Shown here in pieces: positions 1 through 8,033 of a stretch of DNA of 32,577 nt (position 1 is its first letter; every line of letters starts with the position of its first letter). The position numbers and the translations under genes are program-made. Origin of the DNA: Paenibacillus rhizophilus (GTDB lineage Bacteria > Bacillota > Bacilli > Paenibacillales > Paenibacillaceae); contig NZ_RQPI01000026.1 of the NCBI RefSeq assembly GCF_003854965.1, positions 1 to 32,577 of the forward strand, given 5' to 3'. A model generated the notes under the pieces. The model made no database searches. It worked only from the letters and a program-made list of their open reading frames with translations, and had not been told where the DNA came from.

Positions 1-122
1 TGCCTCCGGCTTCCTTCAGATTCCACCTCACGGTGGACACCCTTGCCCTTGGCTAACGGTAGGCGCTCGCCAGCCCCCGTTCGGGACTTTCACCCTAGAG
101 ATGACGCCCATGCTGGGCGTAC
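1..122 (-). mobile_element. Group II intron, 5' end (partial)
   Basis: Read on the minus strand this begins GTACGCCCAGCATGGGC and continues with AGGGTGAAAGTCCC, the domain I signature of bacterial group II introns, then GC-rich paired segments up to the window edge. Only the first ~120 nt are present; the rest of the ribozyme and any reverse transcriptase/maturase lie to the left. The inferred 5' splice boundary at 122 follows a U-tract and a terminator hairpin, the insertion habit of class IIC introns, so class C is inferred from position. Position 3 is A where the usual start is GUGYG. A stable non-intron RNA is the alternative but less likely. Confidence 0.75.
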
Positions 123-165
123 TAAAAAAACAGCAAGCCTCCGAATGACCGGAAGCTTGCTGTTT
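122..165 (-). terminator. Rho-independent terminator of the oxidoreductase gene
   Basis: A 16-bp stem (128-143 with 150-165) and 6-nt loop are followed on the minus strand by seven T. One pair is G-U on the minus-strand RNA but C-A on the plus-strand RNA, so the minus strand is the functional orientation. It lies about 32 nt after the stop of the oxidoreductase gene. A near-identical hairpin occurs at 6069-6106. Confidence 0.85.
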
Positions 166-197
166 GTATTTTTCGTTCCCTTGCAGCTTTTATTTTA

Positions 198-1190
198 TTA
201 TTGAATCTTCAAAACGATCTTTCCTATAGTGTTCTTCTTCTCTAAAAGGAGATGCGTCTCTGCGGCCTTTTTCAATGGATAGACACCTGACACCTCAGAG
301 TGAATTTCTCCGCGCGCCAGTATACCGAGCGCTTCCTTCGCGGCCGCTCCTACCCTATCCGGGGCGATCTCGCTGTACCCGCCGAGCGAAAAACCGGCGA
401 TCGCTTGATTGTTGAGCCATAAACTGTTGGTTGATTGAAGCACGTCCGGTTCACCGCCCGCATTTCCCACAACGACCAATTGTCCGAGTTGGCTGAGTAC
501 ATGGAGACTGCGGGAGCGCGTTTCTCCTCCCACAGGATCGAAGACGGCATGAACACCCGCTCCCCCTGTCGCGTGAAGGACACGTTCAACAAACTCATCC
601 CGGATAAAGAGTTCGTCATAACCAAGAGATTCGGCGAGTTTCAATTTCTCGGTACTGCCGACCGTACCCATCACATGCTTTGCTCCCATCCGTTTCGCTA
701 CTTGACCAAGAAAGCTTCCGAGCCCTCCGGCAGCGGCGTGAACCAACACATTACTCCCCGCCTGCATCCGGTTCACGTCTTTTATGGCCATGTAGGCAGT
801 CGTCAAATTAACGATGGATGCTGCTGCTGCAGCTAGATCAAGGTCCGAACCGAGTGTATCAAGCGGTACGGTCAGCGAAGCTCTTACATTCGCCATTGTC
901 GCGTAGCCCCCAAGATTCAGCAGCGTCATGGATGCAACAGGCTGACCGATATAAAAGCCTTCTACTCCTTTCCCAATCGCTCGAACATATCCGGACACTT
1001 CCAAGCCGGGGACAAGCGGCATTGAGAATGAAGAACCAAATTCTCCGCGGCGCAACATTACGTCCGCGAATCCGACGCCGGCGTAAGCCACATCAATCGT
1101 GAGATTCCCGGGAGCCGGCCTGAGATCGGGCAATTCCATGAGCCGTAAGTGTTCTACTCCGCCAAATCCGTCAATCACCATCGCTTTCAT
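198..1190 (-). CDS. Zinc-independent quinone oxidoreductase / MDR family oxidoreductase
   Basis: This 330-residue protein is a medium-chain dehydrogenase/reductase of the quinone oxidoreductase (QOR) branch. It has an N-terminal GroES-like fold (about 1-120) and a Rossmann domain carrying HAAAGGLGSFLGQVAKRMGA near residues 150-170, the NAD(P)H-binding loop. The cysteine cluster of zinc alcohol dehydrogenases is absent, which fits NADPH-dependent reduction of quinones or activated alkenes. The start ATG at 1190 has a GGGAGG site 8-10 nt upstream. Length is normal for the family. It lies downstream of, and in the same direction as, an XRE/MmyB-type regulator, so it may be that regulator's target (inference). 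The exact substrate cannot be read from sequence. Confidence 0.88.
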   Translation of the reverse strand: MKAMVIDGFGGVEHLRLMELPDLRPAPGNLTIDVAYAGVGFADVMLRRGEFGSSFSMPLVPGLEVSGYVRAIGKGVEGFYIGQPVASMTLLNLGGYATMANVRASLTVPLDTLGSDLDLAAAAASIVNLTTAYMAIKDVNRMQAGSNVLVHAAAGGLGSFLGQVAKRMGAKHVMGTVGSTEKLKLAESLGYDELFIRDEFVERVLHATGGAGVHAVFDPVGGETRSRSLHVLSQLGQLVVVGNAGGEPDVLQSTNSLWLNNQAIAGFSLGGYSEIAPDRVGAAAKEALGILARGEIHSEVSGVYPLKKAAETHLLLEKKNTIGKIVLKIQ

Positions 1191-1330
1191 TTCCTATTAC
1201 CTCCCTCAATTCTACGGTTGAATCTATCATAATTCGCGTGCAGGGAGGCAGACAGTGTTTATTTAAACGGGTATAACATTTGATAGGTTAACGAAAAAAG
1301 ACGCTGCGGCAATAACGGTTCGACGGGTAG

Positions 1331-2179
1331 TTAAATGATTGATTGTCCTGCAAATTCCAACATACGCTGTTCGGTGAACGTACCCTCTTCGGGGGTGTAG
1401 ACACAGAGGTGCAAATCGGGATTGCCGTTGATGTGACTGAATGAATTCAGTGTAAAGATTAACGGTCCGGCCTCGGGATGGTTTAATTCAAATCGGACGG
1501 CCTTTTTATCCTGCACATCGTGCAGCTGCCATAACTTGGCGAAAGATTCGCTGTCGTTACATAGTCCTTTCACGTATTCCTCGAGCAAAGGATCGTCCGG
1601 ATGCTGATCGTAATAAGAGCGGAAGATCGCCAAGCCGTATCTGGCAAACTCGTCCCAGTTGGCTATGTTCTGGCGTAAAGAAGAATCGGCGAATACAAGA
1701 CGCGTCATATTGCATTCTTCCTTGGGAAGCGAATCGAAATCCGTCAAAAATATGGATGCCATCCGGTTCCAAACCAGTACATCCGTCCGGAAGGTGGCGA
1801 TAATGGCAGGATAACGAATCTGTTCGACAATTTGCCTCAGCCCCGTGTCTATTCCATTAATTGGTGACGCGCTGGGGTCAGCCATCCGATCATAATTCGC
1901 CAGTCGTTGGAGGTGCAGGTGCTCTTCCGGTGATAGCAGCAGCGCTCTTCCTATTCTTTCGATAACATCTTTAGATACACGAACTTCCCGGCCCTGCTCC
2001 AACCACGTATACCAGGTCGTGCTCACTTCAGCTAACTCGGCAACTTCTTCCCGGCGAAGACCCGGAGTTCTTCTGCGGCCATACTTCCCGCTGATACCAA
2101 CCATGGCAGGCTGTATCCGCTCCCGGCGCGATCTCAGAAACTGGCCTAGCGCTTTAAGCTTCCGTACTTCCATTGACAC
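1331..2179 (-). CDS. XRE-family regulator with MmyB-like ligand-binding domain
   Basis: This 282-residue regulator has an N-terminal helix-turn-helix (about 8-75, including GLRREEVAELAEVSTTWYTW) and a C-terminal MmyB-type domain (about 100-270) of PAS-like fold, thought to bind small hydrophobic ligands in related proteins. The predicted start is GTG at 2179, with a GGGGGG site 7 nt upstream; an in-frame ATG six bases further in is possible. It precedes the oxidoreductase by 140 bp in the same direction, a pairing often seen for this family with a neighbouring dehydrogenase, so control of that gene is plausible. It is divergent from the XpaC-like/VWA/TelA operon and could also act on that promoter. 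The ligand is unknown. Confidence 0.85.
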   Translation of the reverse strand: MSMEVRKLKALGQFLRSRRERIQPAMVGISGKYGRRRTPGLRREEVAELAEVSTTWYTWLEQGREVRVSKDVIERIGRALLLSPEEHLHLQRLANYDRMADPSASPINGIDTGLRQIVEQIRYPAIIATFRTDVLVWNRMASIFLTDFDSLPKEECNMTRLVFADSSLRQNIANWDEFARYGLAIFRSYYDQHPDDPLLEEYVKGLCNDSESFAKLWQLHDVQDKKAVRFELNHPEAGPLIFTLNSFSHINGNPDLHLCVYTPEEGTFTEQRMLEFAGQSII

Positions 2180-2378
2180 GGCACATCCCCCCTAATCTTA
2201 GAATAACATAACCACCATTCCCGCCGAAAAAATCCAACTTCCTTTATCACACGCTCTAGGCAACAGGAAAATTATGCATCTACTTAAAGTAACGGGCGTA
2301 TTCAAAGGTATATCTTTAATTGAAATCATAGCCCTAAATATTGGAAGTGAGTTATCCTAGATAAAGGAGGTGCGTCTT

Positions 2379-3122
2379 TTGAACGGCTCAAGACTTATGA
2401 AGCTGCTGGGGCTTATTGCCGGAGTTGGAATCCTGGATATTGTAATTCTGTCGCCGGGTTTATTGGGGGTTGAAATCGGAGGTGAAAGTGCTCTTGAGAC
2501 AGCATCAGGCGTAACCTTACTGGTTATTAGTCTTCTTGTGCTGCTGTACGGGAGTTATGCTTTGCTGTTTAAACCTCCTGTACTGGCTCCTGTAAAAAAC
2601 ATGAAAACGCATGAGGATTATATCGCCGCGCTTAGCCATTACAGAAATGCAAAAGGGCTCAAGAAGGATATTGCTCACGCCCTGGATCAGCTGGACCGGC
2701 TGGAGAAGAAGAAAACCACCTTATCAGATGTCCTTGGCCAAAAATTTGATCAAGCGGAGCTAAGCTACAAGAAGTTCCATTCCGTCATTGATGCGGTTGA
2801 ACAGCTTTTTCACCTTAATATCAAAGGAATCCTGAACAAGCTTAGTGTATTCGATGCTTCCGGTCTCTCCGCTTTCACCAGCGAGCAGAATCCCCGGCAG
2901 TTTTCCAATAAACTGGTTCAAGAAAAAACAGCTCTGCACAATGAGTACTTAGCCTCGATAACAGGATACCTTGGCGCAAATGAAGAAATTCTGCTGAAGC
3001 TGGACAAATTGCTGCTGGAAATCTCTCAATTGGACAGCACTGATTATCAAAACATTGAGGATATGCCGTGCATGCAGGAAATGGATGCATTGATCAAGCA
3101 GACCAAGTTCTATAAGCAATGA
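2379..3122 (+). CDS. Membrane-anchored coiled-coil protein, XpaC-like
   Basis: About 247 residues. Two hydrophobic segments occupy the N-terminus (about 9-28 and 43-63), followed by a largely helical, charged, coiled-coil-prone cytoplasmic part. TTG at 2379 is preferred because AAAGGAGG lies 8 nt before it, whereas the upstream in-frame GTG at 2370 abuts the ribosome binding site. The layout (short membrane anchor plus helical domain, encoded before a TelA-family gene) matches XpaC, whose gene precedes the TelA homologue yaaN in Bacillus subtilis. The family assignment leans on context and is not certain. It is the first gene of a tight three-gene operon; its stop lies 13 nt before the next start. 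A structural or scaffold role with the TelA partner is the best inference. Confidence 0.6.
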   Translation: MNGSRLMKLLGLIAGVGILDIVILSPGLLGVEIGGESALETASGVTLLVISLLVLLYGSYALLFKPPVLAPVKNMKTHEDYIAALSHYRNAKGLKKDIAHALDQLDRLEKKKTTLSDVLGQKFDQAELSYKKFHSVIDAVEQLFHLNIKGILNKLSVFDASGLSAFTSEQNPRQFSNKLVQEKTALHNEYLASITGYLGANEEILLKLDKLLLEISQLDSTDYQNIEDMPCMQEMDALIKQTKFYKQ

Positions 3123-3135
3123 AAGGGAGATGAGC

Positions 3136-4824
3136 ATGTCTGGAAAGGGTAAAGCGTTTGTGGTGTTGGGAGTTATCGCAGTGGCCGTTTTTGCTCTTGT
3201 GTATTTCGGGATCAGTTTAACCTCCAATTTAGGCAAAAGCCAGACACAGGTAACCTCGGAAGGCTCCGCCAAGCAGCTGGATAAACTGTACAAAAGCATT
3301 ACAGTAACTTCAGCGGAACCAACAAAAGGTCAAATCGACCTTGATCCCGCGTCTGTCGGCGACTCCTTGCCCGATATCTCCAAGTTCCCTGTTTCGGTGG
3401 ACAACACAACGGACAGCTTCGCAGAGATTTTCTCTTCCACAGAGAAGTCGGGAACCGGCGTAGACGGGTGGTTGAACGAAGTAGCAGCAGATTTCAACAA
3501 TTCCAATATTACGGTGAATGGGAAGCCGGTCTCGGTCAAGATCCGAAATATTGCTTCGGGAACTGCCGCGGATTACATCAAGTCGGGCAAGTATGTGCCG
3601 GATGCCTTCACTCCTTCCAATGAGCTGTGGGGCGAAATGGTCAAAGCGCAAGGCGTCCCAACCCAGCTTGTATCGAAGCGCCTTGCCGGTAATGTAGCCG
3701 GTATTGTCTCATCCAAGAAAAAATATGATGAGCTGGTAGGCAAGTACGGCTCCTTAAACATCAAGACGGTTACAGACGCTATTGCGAATAACGAGCTGGC
3801 CATGGGGTACACTGATCCGTTCGCCAGTTCCACCGGCCTCAACTTTCTGGTGACCGCCCTTCAGACGTTTGACAGCACGGATTTGCTTGGGGAAAAAGCA
3901 GTTCAAGGGTTCGAGCGATTCCAGGCCAATGTCCCTTTTACCGCGTCCACAACTTTACAAATGCGTGATGCGGCCAAGTCGGGAATGCTTGACGCTTTTG
4001 TCCTGGAGTACCAAACCTATGTCAATGCGCCGGATTTGAAGAGCGGCTATGTGTTTACTCCTTTTGGCGTAAGGCATGACAGTCCGCTGTACGCTTTGGG
4101 CAATCTGCCGCAAGATAAGCTGGATATTATTAAGAAGTTTGCGGAGTTCGCCTTACAGGAAAAGTATCAGAAATTAGCTGCGGAAAAAGGATTCAAGGGT
4201 CTTCCGGACTACCATTCCGAGCTTAAAGCGGTCGACGGAACCCTCCTCTCCTCCGCCCAGAAGCTGTGGAAGGAAAAGAAGAACGGAAATAAACCGATCG
4301 CGGCGGTATTTGTGGCCGATGTGTCAGGAAGTATGGACGGCGAGCCTATCAACCGGTTAAAAGAGTCGTTGTTAAAAGGTCAAAAATACCTCGGCAGAGA
4401 CAACAGCATTGGTTTAGTTTCGTACTCCAGTGAGGTTTCAATCCAACTTCCGATTGGGAAATACGATGCGAATCAGCAATCGAAGTTTGTCGGAGCTGTT
4501 AACAGCCTTCAGGCCGGCGGCGGCACAGCTACTTTTGACGGTATTGTGGTGGCCATGAAAATGCTTCAGGATGAGCTGAAGGTTAACCCTGATGTGAAAC
4601 CTGTAATCTTTGTCTTGAGCGACGGAGAAACGAATGAAGGGCATTCGCTCGATGAGATCAGGGGGTTAATTGAAACCTTCAAGATTCCGGTATACACAAT
4701 TGGCTATAATGCGAACATCCAGGCGCTGCAAAGCATTTCAAGCATTAATGAGGCGGCAAGCATCAACGCGGATACGGACGATGTGGTGTATAAGATCGGT
4801 AATTTGCTCAACGTGCAAATGTGA
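3136..4824 (+). CDS. Membrane-anchored solute-binding-protein / von Willebrand A fusion
   Basis: About 562 residues. A single N-terminal membrane segment (about 6-28) is followed by a periplasmic-binding-protein-like region (about 90-370, resembling the SBP_bac_11 type) and a C-terminal VWA domain (about 385-562). The metal-ion-dependent adhesion site is complete: DVSGS at 395-399, Thr466 in TATFDG and Asp496 in SDGE. ATG at 3136 is chosen over 3130 because GGGAG lies 6 nt upstream of it. The protein is predicted to be anchored with both domains outside the membrane. VWA domains usually mediate metal-dependent protein contacts; the ligand of the SBP-like part is unknown. It lies between the XpaC-like and TelA genes, so the three products probably act together. 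Confidence 0.75.
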   Translation: MSGKGKAFVVLGVIAVAVFALVYFGISLTSNLGKSQTQVTSEGSAKQLDKLYKSITVTSAEPTKGQIDLDPASVGDSLPDISKFPVSVDNTTDSFAEIFSSTEKSGTGVDGWLNEVAADFNNSNITVNGKPVSVKIRNIASGTAADYIKSGKYVPDAFTPSNELWGEMVKAQGVPTQLVSKRLAGNVAGIVSSKKKYDELVGKYGSLNIKTVTDAIANNELAMGYTDPFASSTGLNFLVTALQTFDSTDLLGEKAVQGFERFQANVPFTASTTLQMRDAAKSGMLDAFVLEYQTYVNAPDLKSGYVFTPFGVRHDSPLYALGNLPQDKLDIIKKFAEFALQEKYQKLAAEKGFKGLPDYHSELKAVDGTLLSSAQKLWKEKKNGNKPIAAVFVADVSGSMDGEPINRLKESLLKGQKYLGRDNSIGLVSYSSEVSIQLPIGKYDANQQSKFVGAVNSLQAGGGTATFDGIVVAMKMLQDELKVNPDVKPVIFVLSDGETNEGHSLDEIRGLIETFKIPVYTIGYNANIQALQSISSINEAASINADTDDVVYKIGNLLNVQM

Positions 4825-4848
4825 TTATTTTTTTAGGGAGGGATTGCC

Positions 4849-5988
4849 ATGTCATTTACAATGGAAGTCGTCAATCCGGAGAAGATCAAGTCGGCTATTG
4901 AAGAGCAGGTTAAGCCTGTGCCCGAGGAAGTAGCCCAGCTAAAGGAGCTGGCGGTAAACAATGTCTCCACGATCCTGGAGCTGGATGTCGATTCACTGGA
5001 GAAGCGGAAAGAGATCTTGCAATCGATCGATCAATTCGGTATGAATACGATGCGGTCCTCGTCGGAGAAAAATGCTCTTTTGCAGGTGTCTGTGGGGAAC
5101 CTGTCCAGAACGGGCGATGAAGGCGGCCAAGTCGCCAAGGGGTTAACCGAGCTGCAGCTTCAGTTGAAGGATTTAGACCCGAGTGTAGTGGATTTTGCCA
5201 AAAGCGGATTACTGGGCAAGTTCTTTAACCCGCTGCGCAGCTACTTTGCCAAGTATCAGAAGGCGGATGCGGTCATTTCGGACATTATAACCTCTTTGGA
5301 TAAGGGCAAGTCTGTGTTGAAAAATGATAATACGACTTTGGAGTTTGAACAGCAGGCGCTGCGGGAGCTTACTAAAAAGCTGCAAAAGGAAATCCAGCTT
5401 GGCATGCTGATGGATGAAGAGATCGAGTCTCAGATTGAAGCGGCAAAATCACGTAATGAGTTGGAGGATAAAATCCGGTTCATTACAGAAGAGGTGCTGT
5501 TTCCGCTGCGCCAGCGCGTGATGGACCTGCAGCAGATGCAGGTCGTTAATCAACAGGGCATCATGGCCATTGAAGTGGTCATCCGAAATAACAAAGAGCT
5601 GATCCGCGGGGTGGACAGAGCCCGAAATGTGACCATCTCCGCCCTAAAAATCTCGGTTACCGTGGCGAGCGCGCTCTACAATCAAAAGATTGTCTTGAAA
5701 AAGATTGAACTTTTAAACCAAACCACCAACAATCTCATAAGCGGCACCTCAAAAATGTTGAAAGATCAAGGCGCGGCAATCCATAAGCAGTCTCTGGAAA
5801 CGAGTATTTCGGTAGACACTTTAAAACAGGCTTTCACGGACGTGCTGTCCGCTCTGGATTCCATCAGCACTTACAAGCAGGAGGCCCTCCCCAAAATGCG
5901 TGACACCATTAATCAGTTCAGAGAGCTGGCGGATACCGGAGAACAGCAGATCCAGCGTTTGGAGAAGGGACAGAAGTTGGGCCTCTAG
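4849..5988 (+). CDS. TelA-family protein (toxic anion resistance family)
   Basis: A 379-residue cytoplasmic, highly helical protein of the TelA/KlaA family (PF05816), recognised by its N-terminal SxxEKNALL region (about 75-82), the DLDP motif (about 108-111) and the long coiled-coil C-terminal part. Family members were linked to tellurite or other anion resistance and, in Firmicutes, to envelope stress and lantibiotic tolerance; the biochemistry is unresolved. A strong GGGAGGG site precedes ATG 4849. The gene ends the operon, 24 nt after the VWA gene. The reading frame continues for 12 sense codons beyond the TAG stop at 5986-5988 to a TAA at 6025-6027, so the C-terminus may have been shortened by a nonsense change. 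Confidence 0.85.
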   Translation: MSFTMEVVNPEKIKSAIEEQVKPVPEEVAQLKELAVNNVSTILELDVDSLEKRKEILQSIDQFGMNTMRSSSEKNALLQVSVGNLSRTGDEGGQVAKGLTELQLQLKDLDPSVVDFAKSGLLGKFFNPLRSYFAKYQKADAVISDIITSLDKGKSVLKNDNTTLEFEQQALRELTKKLQKEIQLGMLMDEEIESQIEAAKSRNELEDKIRFITEEVLFPLRQRVMDLQQMQVVNQQGIMAIEVVIRNNKELIRGVDRARNVTISALKISVTVASALYNQKIVLKKIELLNQTTNNLISGTSKMLKDQGAAIHKQSLETSISVDTLKQAFTDVLSALDSISTYKQEALPKMRDTINQFRELADTGEQQIQRLEKGQKLGL

Positions 5989-6068
5989 CAGAAGTCCGAG
6001 TTGAATACCATCAGCGCTGCCGTCTAACGGGAGGTCTCCGCGTACTCAACGGGCTTAAGCCCCGAACA

Positions 6069-6106
6069 AAACAGCAAGCCTCCGAATCACCGGAAGCTTG
6101 CTGTTT
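6069..6106 (-). terminator. Terminator hairpin, near copy of the one at 128-165
   Basis: A 16-bp stem with 6-nt loop differs from the hairpin at 128-165 by one loop base. Similarity continues to the right for about 25 more bases (both copies run into TGTTTGTA and later GCAGCTT). It lies about 65 nt after the stop of the minus-strand VOC gene and about 80 nt after the plus-strand operon, so it may serve both. Its minus-strand U-tract is shorter (TTTTGTT) and no intron is inserted. Confidence 0.65.
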
Positions 6107-6171
6107 GTAATTTCTGGTCTTTGGCAGCTTGCCAAACCGTCCATTACAGAGTAAATATAGCGGTTACATTT

Positions 6172-6618
6172 TTACCGTAAACTTTCACGCATCGCACCCA
6201 GCACCAGGGTGTATCCGTCAGGGTCTTTAATATATGCATTCTTGAATTCCAAATTGCCATGTGTGCCCAAAAAAGGCTCGACAGCAATATTGCCGCCATT
6301 TAGGCGCACCTCTTCGACCAAAGGCTCTAGTTCATTCCAATTCACATGGATAAATGTGTCCCATCCGTAATCGGGGCCTTCCCATTCGGTGGGATAATCC
6401 GGACGCTTCTTGGAAGCGGCATTTGGCCGGACATCATCAGAAGAAGCTGCCTGCTGCAAGATAACGATCATTCCGCCTCGTTCGGCGTGACCCCAGCCAT
6501 CAACCTTACATCCGAGAACATCACGGTAATATGCCTGTGACTTTGCAAGATCCGAAACTAAACGAACTTGAATCGTAAGTCCAAAACCCTCTTTCCGCCG
6601 GGCACTCTCGCTTTGCAT
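6172..6618 (-). CDS. VOC-family protein (glyoxalase/bleomycin-resistance fold)
   Basis: A 148-residue single-unit VOC protein with paired beta-alpha-beta-beta-beta modules: the first contains LAKSQAYYRDVLGCKV (about 24-39) and the second ends with IKDPDGYTLVLGA (about 130-142), the typical final strand. Members include glyoxalase I, dioxygenases and antibiotic-binding proteins. The specific reaction cannot be assigned; candidate metal ligands (an early His and the late Glu/Asp region) are not clear enough to claim catalysis. GGGAGG lies 8 nt before ATG 6618. The acyltransferase gene ends 21 nt upstream in the same direction, so co-transcription is likely. Confidence 0.8.
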   Translation of the reverse strand: MQSESARRKEGFGLTIQVRLVSDLAKSQAYYRDVLGCKVDGWGHAERGGMIVILQQAASSDDVRPNAASKKRPDYPTEWEGPDYGWDTFIHVNWNELEPLVEEVRLNGGNIAVEPFLGTHGNLEFKNAYIKDPDGYTLVLGAMRESLR

Positions 6619-6639
6619 TGGATTTGCCTCCCATTCTCA

Positions 6640-7794
6640 TTATAGCCGGAATAACAGCTTCACGACAGGAATCTTTTTCAGCAGCAGCACGATCCCAAGG
6701 GAAAGGATCAGGACAGCAGCTCCATAGATCAGGTTGGCAAGCAAATTCGTACTAAAGGGCAGCAGCTTATAGTAAGGCAGCGTAAACCAGCCGACTATGA
6801 CATGAATGAAATAAATCCCCAGCGTATTCGAGCCGATGATCTTAATTCCCTGCGACAGCCGAGATTTGCTCTGTTTGTAGCGGGAGGACAGGATAAAAAG
6901 ACCTGCGGTAAAGATAAGGGTCATCGTGGTATCGTATCCGTCAAAAACCGTATCGAACACTTCCCCATTCGACTGACTCATGATCAGCCCGTATCCAAAC
7001 AGCGCGATCAGCGCGATCAGTATGATCCCGATCAACACCGGGTTGCCCGGCCTGCGGAAACGGTTCTTTTGCAGCTTGGCCTGCAGCCATCCGCCTAAGA
7101 GTAAGTACACGATTGAAAAGGCATAAAAGCCGTTGAACACATTGAAATTATTGAAAAAGTTATAATTCTTCTCTAAATAATTGACCTTCATTACCCATTC
7201 CGCCGTATTGGCGAGATTGCTGAGGAAGACGTTCCCAAAAGTGAGCAGAAAAGCCGCGCCGAAGAAAAAGTACAGCGGCCCTTTATCTTTTTTATCGTAA
7301 ATTTCTTTAATCAAGGGGAACAGGATATATAGACAGACCAGCGTCTGAAGAAACCACAGATGGTTTATTCTGTACTGCTTCCATTCGATCAAAGCTTTGA
7401 CGAACTGAACCGCCGTGTAGCTGTCGCCTTTAATCGGCATCAGCACAGCCAGGGTAAGAATGCCCCAAACAACCGTCAGGATGCAGATCATGATGATTCT
7501 GTATACATGCTTTCGGAGACTATAGCTCCGGTTCAGCATCAGCGCCCCGTTGACCATGAAGAACAGCGGTACTCCGGCACTGGCCATGCCTAAGATTCCA
7601 TAATTTAAATAGGTAAAAAATGAAGGATGGTAGAGAATATCGATAGGAAGAGCATTAAAGTGGTAAAAACATACCAGATAGATGGCCATCGTCTTGATCA
7701 AATCCAAATAAACGAATCGCTCCCTGGGCCTGATTTGGGAGATGCCTTCCAGATGGGCCGTTTGAACAGGCTTGAAAGAAGCTCCTGTCGCCAT
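6640..7794 (-). CDS. Acyltransferase-3 family membrane protein
   Basis: A 384-residue integral membrane protein with about ten hydrophobic segments and the N-terminal signature of acyltransferase family 3 (PF01757): R-x3-LDLIKTMAIYLVCFYH (about 26-45), in which the early Arg and His are the conserved functional residues. The family O-acetylates exopolysaccharides, peptidoglycan or lipid-linked glycans at the membrane. The C-terminus ends in a short basic tail with no SGNH hydrolase domain, so it is the membrane-only form (WecH/OafA-like rather than OatA-like). The start ATG 7794 follows GAGGTGAGG. It probably forms an operon with the VOC gene and is divergent from the LysM gene. The substrate is unknown. 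Confidence 0.85.
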   Translation of the reverse strand: MATGASFKPVQTAHLEGISQIRPRERFVYLDLIKTMAIYLVCFYHFNALPIDILYHPSFFTYLNYGILGMASAGVPLFFMVNGALMLNRSYSLRKHVYRIIMICILTVVWGILTLAVLMPIKGDSYTAVQFVKALIEWKQYRINHLWFLQTLVCLYILFPLIKEIYDKKDKGPLYFFFGAAFLLTFGNVFLSNLANTAEWVMKVNYLEKNYNFFNNFNVFNGFYAFSIVYLLLGGWLQAKLQKNRFRRPGNPVLIGIILIALIALFGYGLIMSQSNGEVFDTVFDGYDTTMTLIFTAGLFILSSRYKQSKSRLSQGIKIIGSNTLGIYFIHVIVGWFTLPYYKLLPFSTNLLANLIYGAAVLILSLGIVLLLKKIPVVKLLFRL

Positions 7795-8033
7795 CCGTTC
7801 CTCACCTCGGCTTCCGCAAATTTACGACCTACCGTTTCGGCAGGCCGGCTGCCTCCATTTTATCAAAGGCGCCTTTTTGCGGCATTCTCCTTTTAGATGC
7901 TTTTGAATAACTCGATGTAGGGATGCGGGAAAAGGAGCAGTATGTTAAGAGCAAAGCAGGAGCAAATTTCTTCTGCATCATTCCTCTGCTGAATACACTG
8001 GGTATCAAGAGGTTCAAGGAGGAGGTCGTCCCA

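Noticed and set aside
7923..8033. Extended N-terminus of the LysM protein
   Set aside because: No good ribosome binding site at 7923, while AAGGAGGAGG precedes GTG 8034, which leads straight into LysM1.
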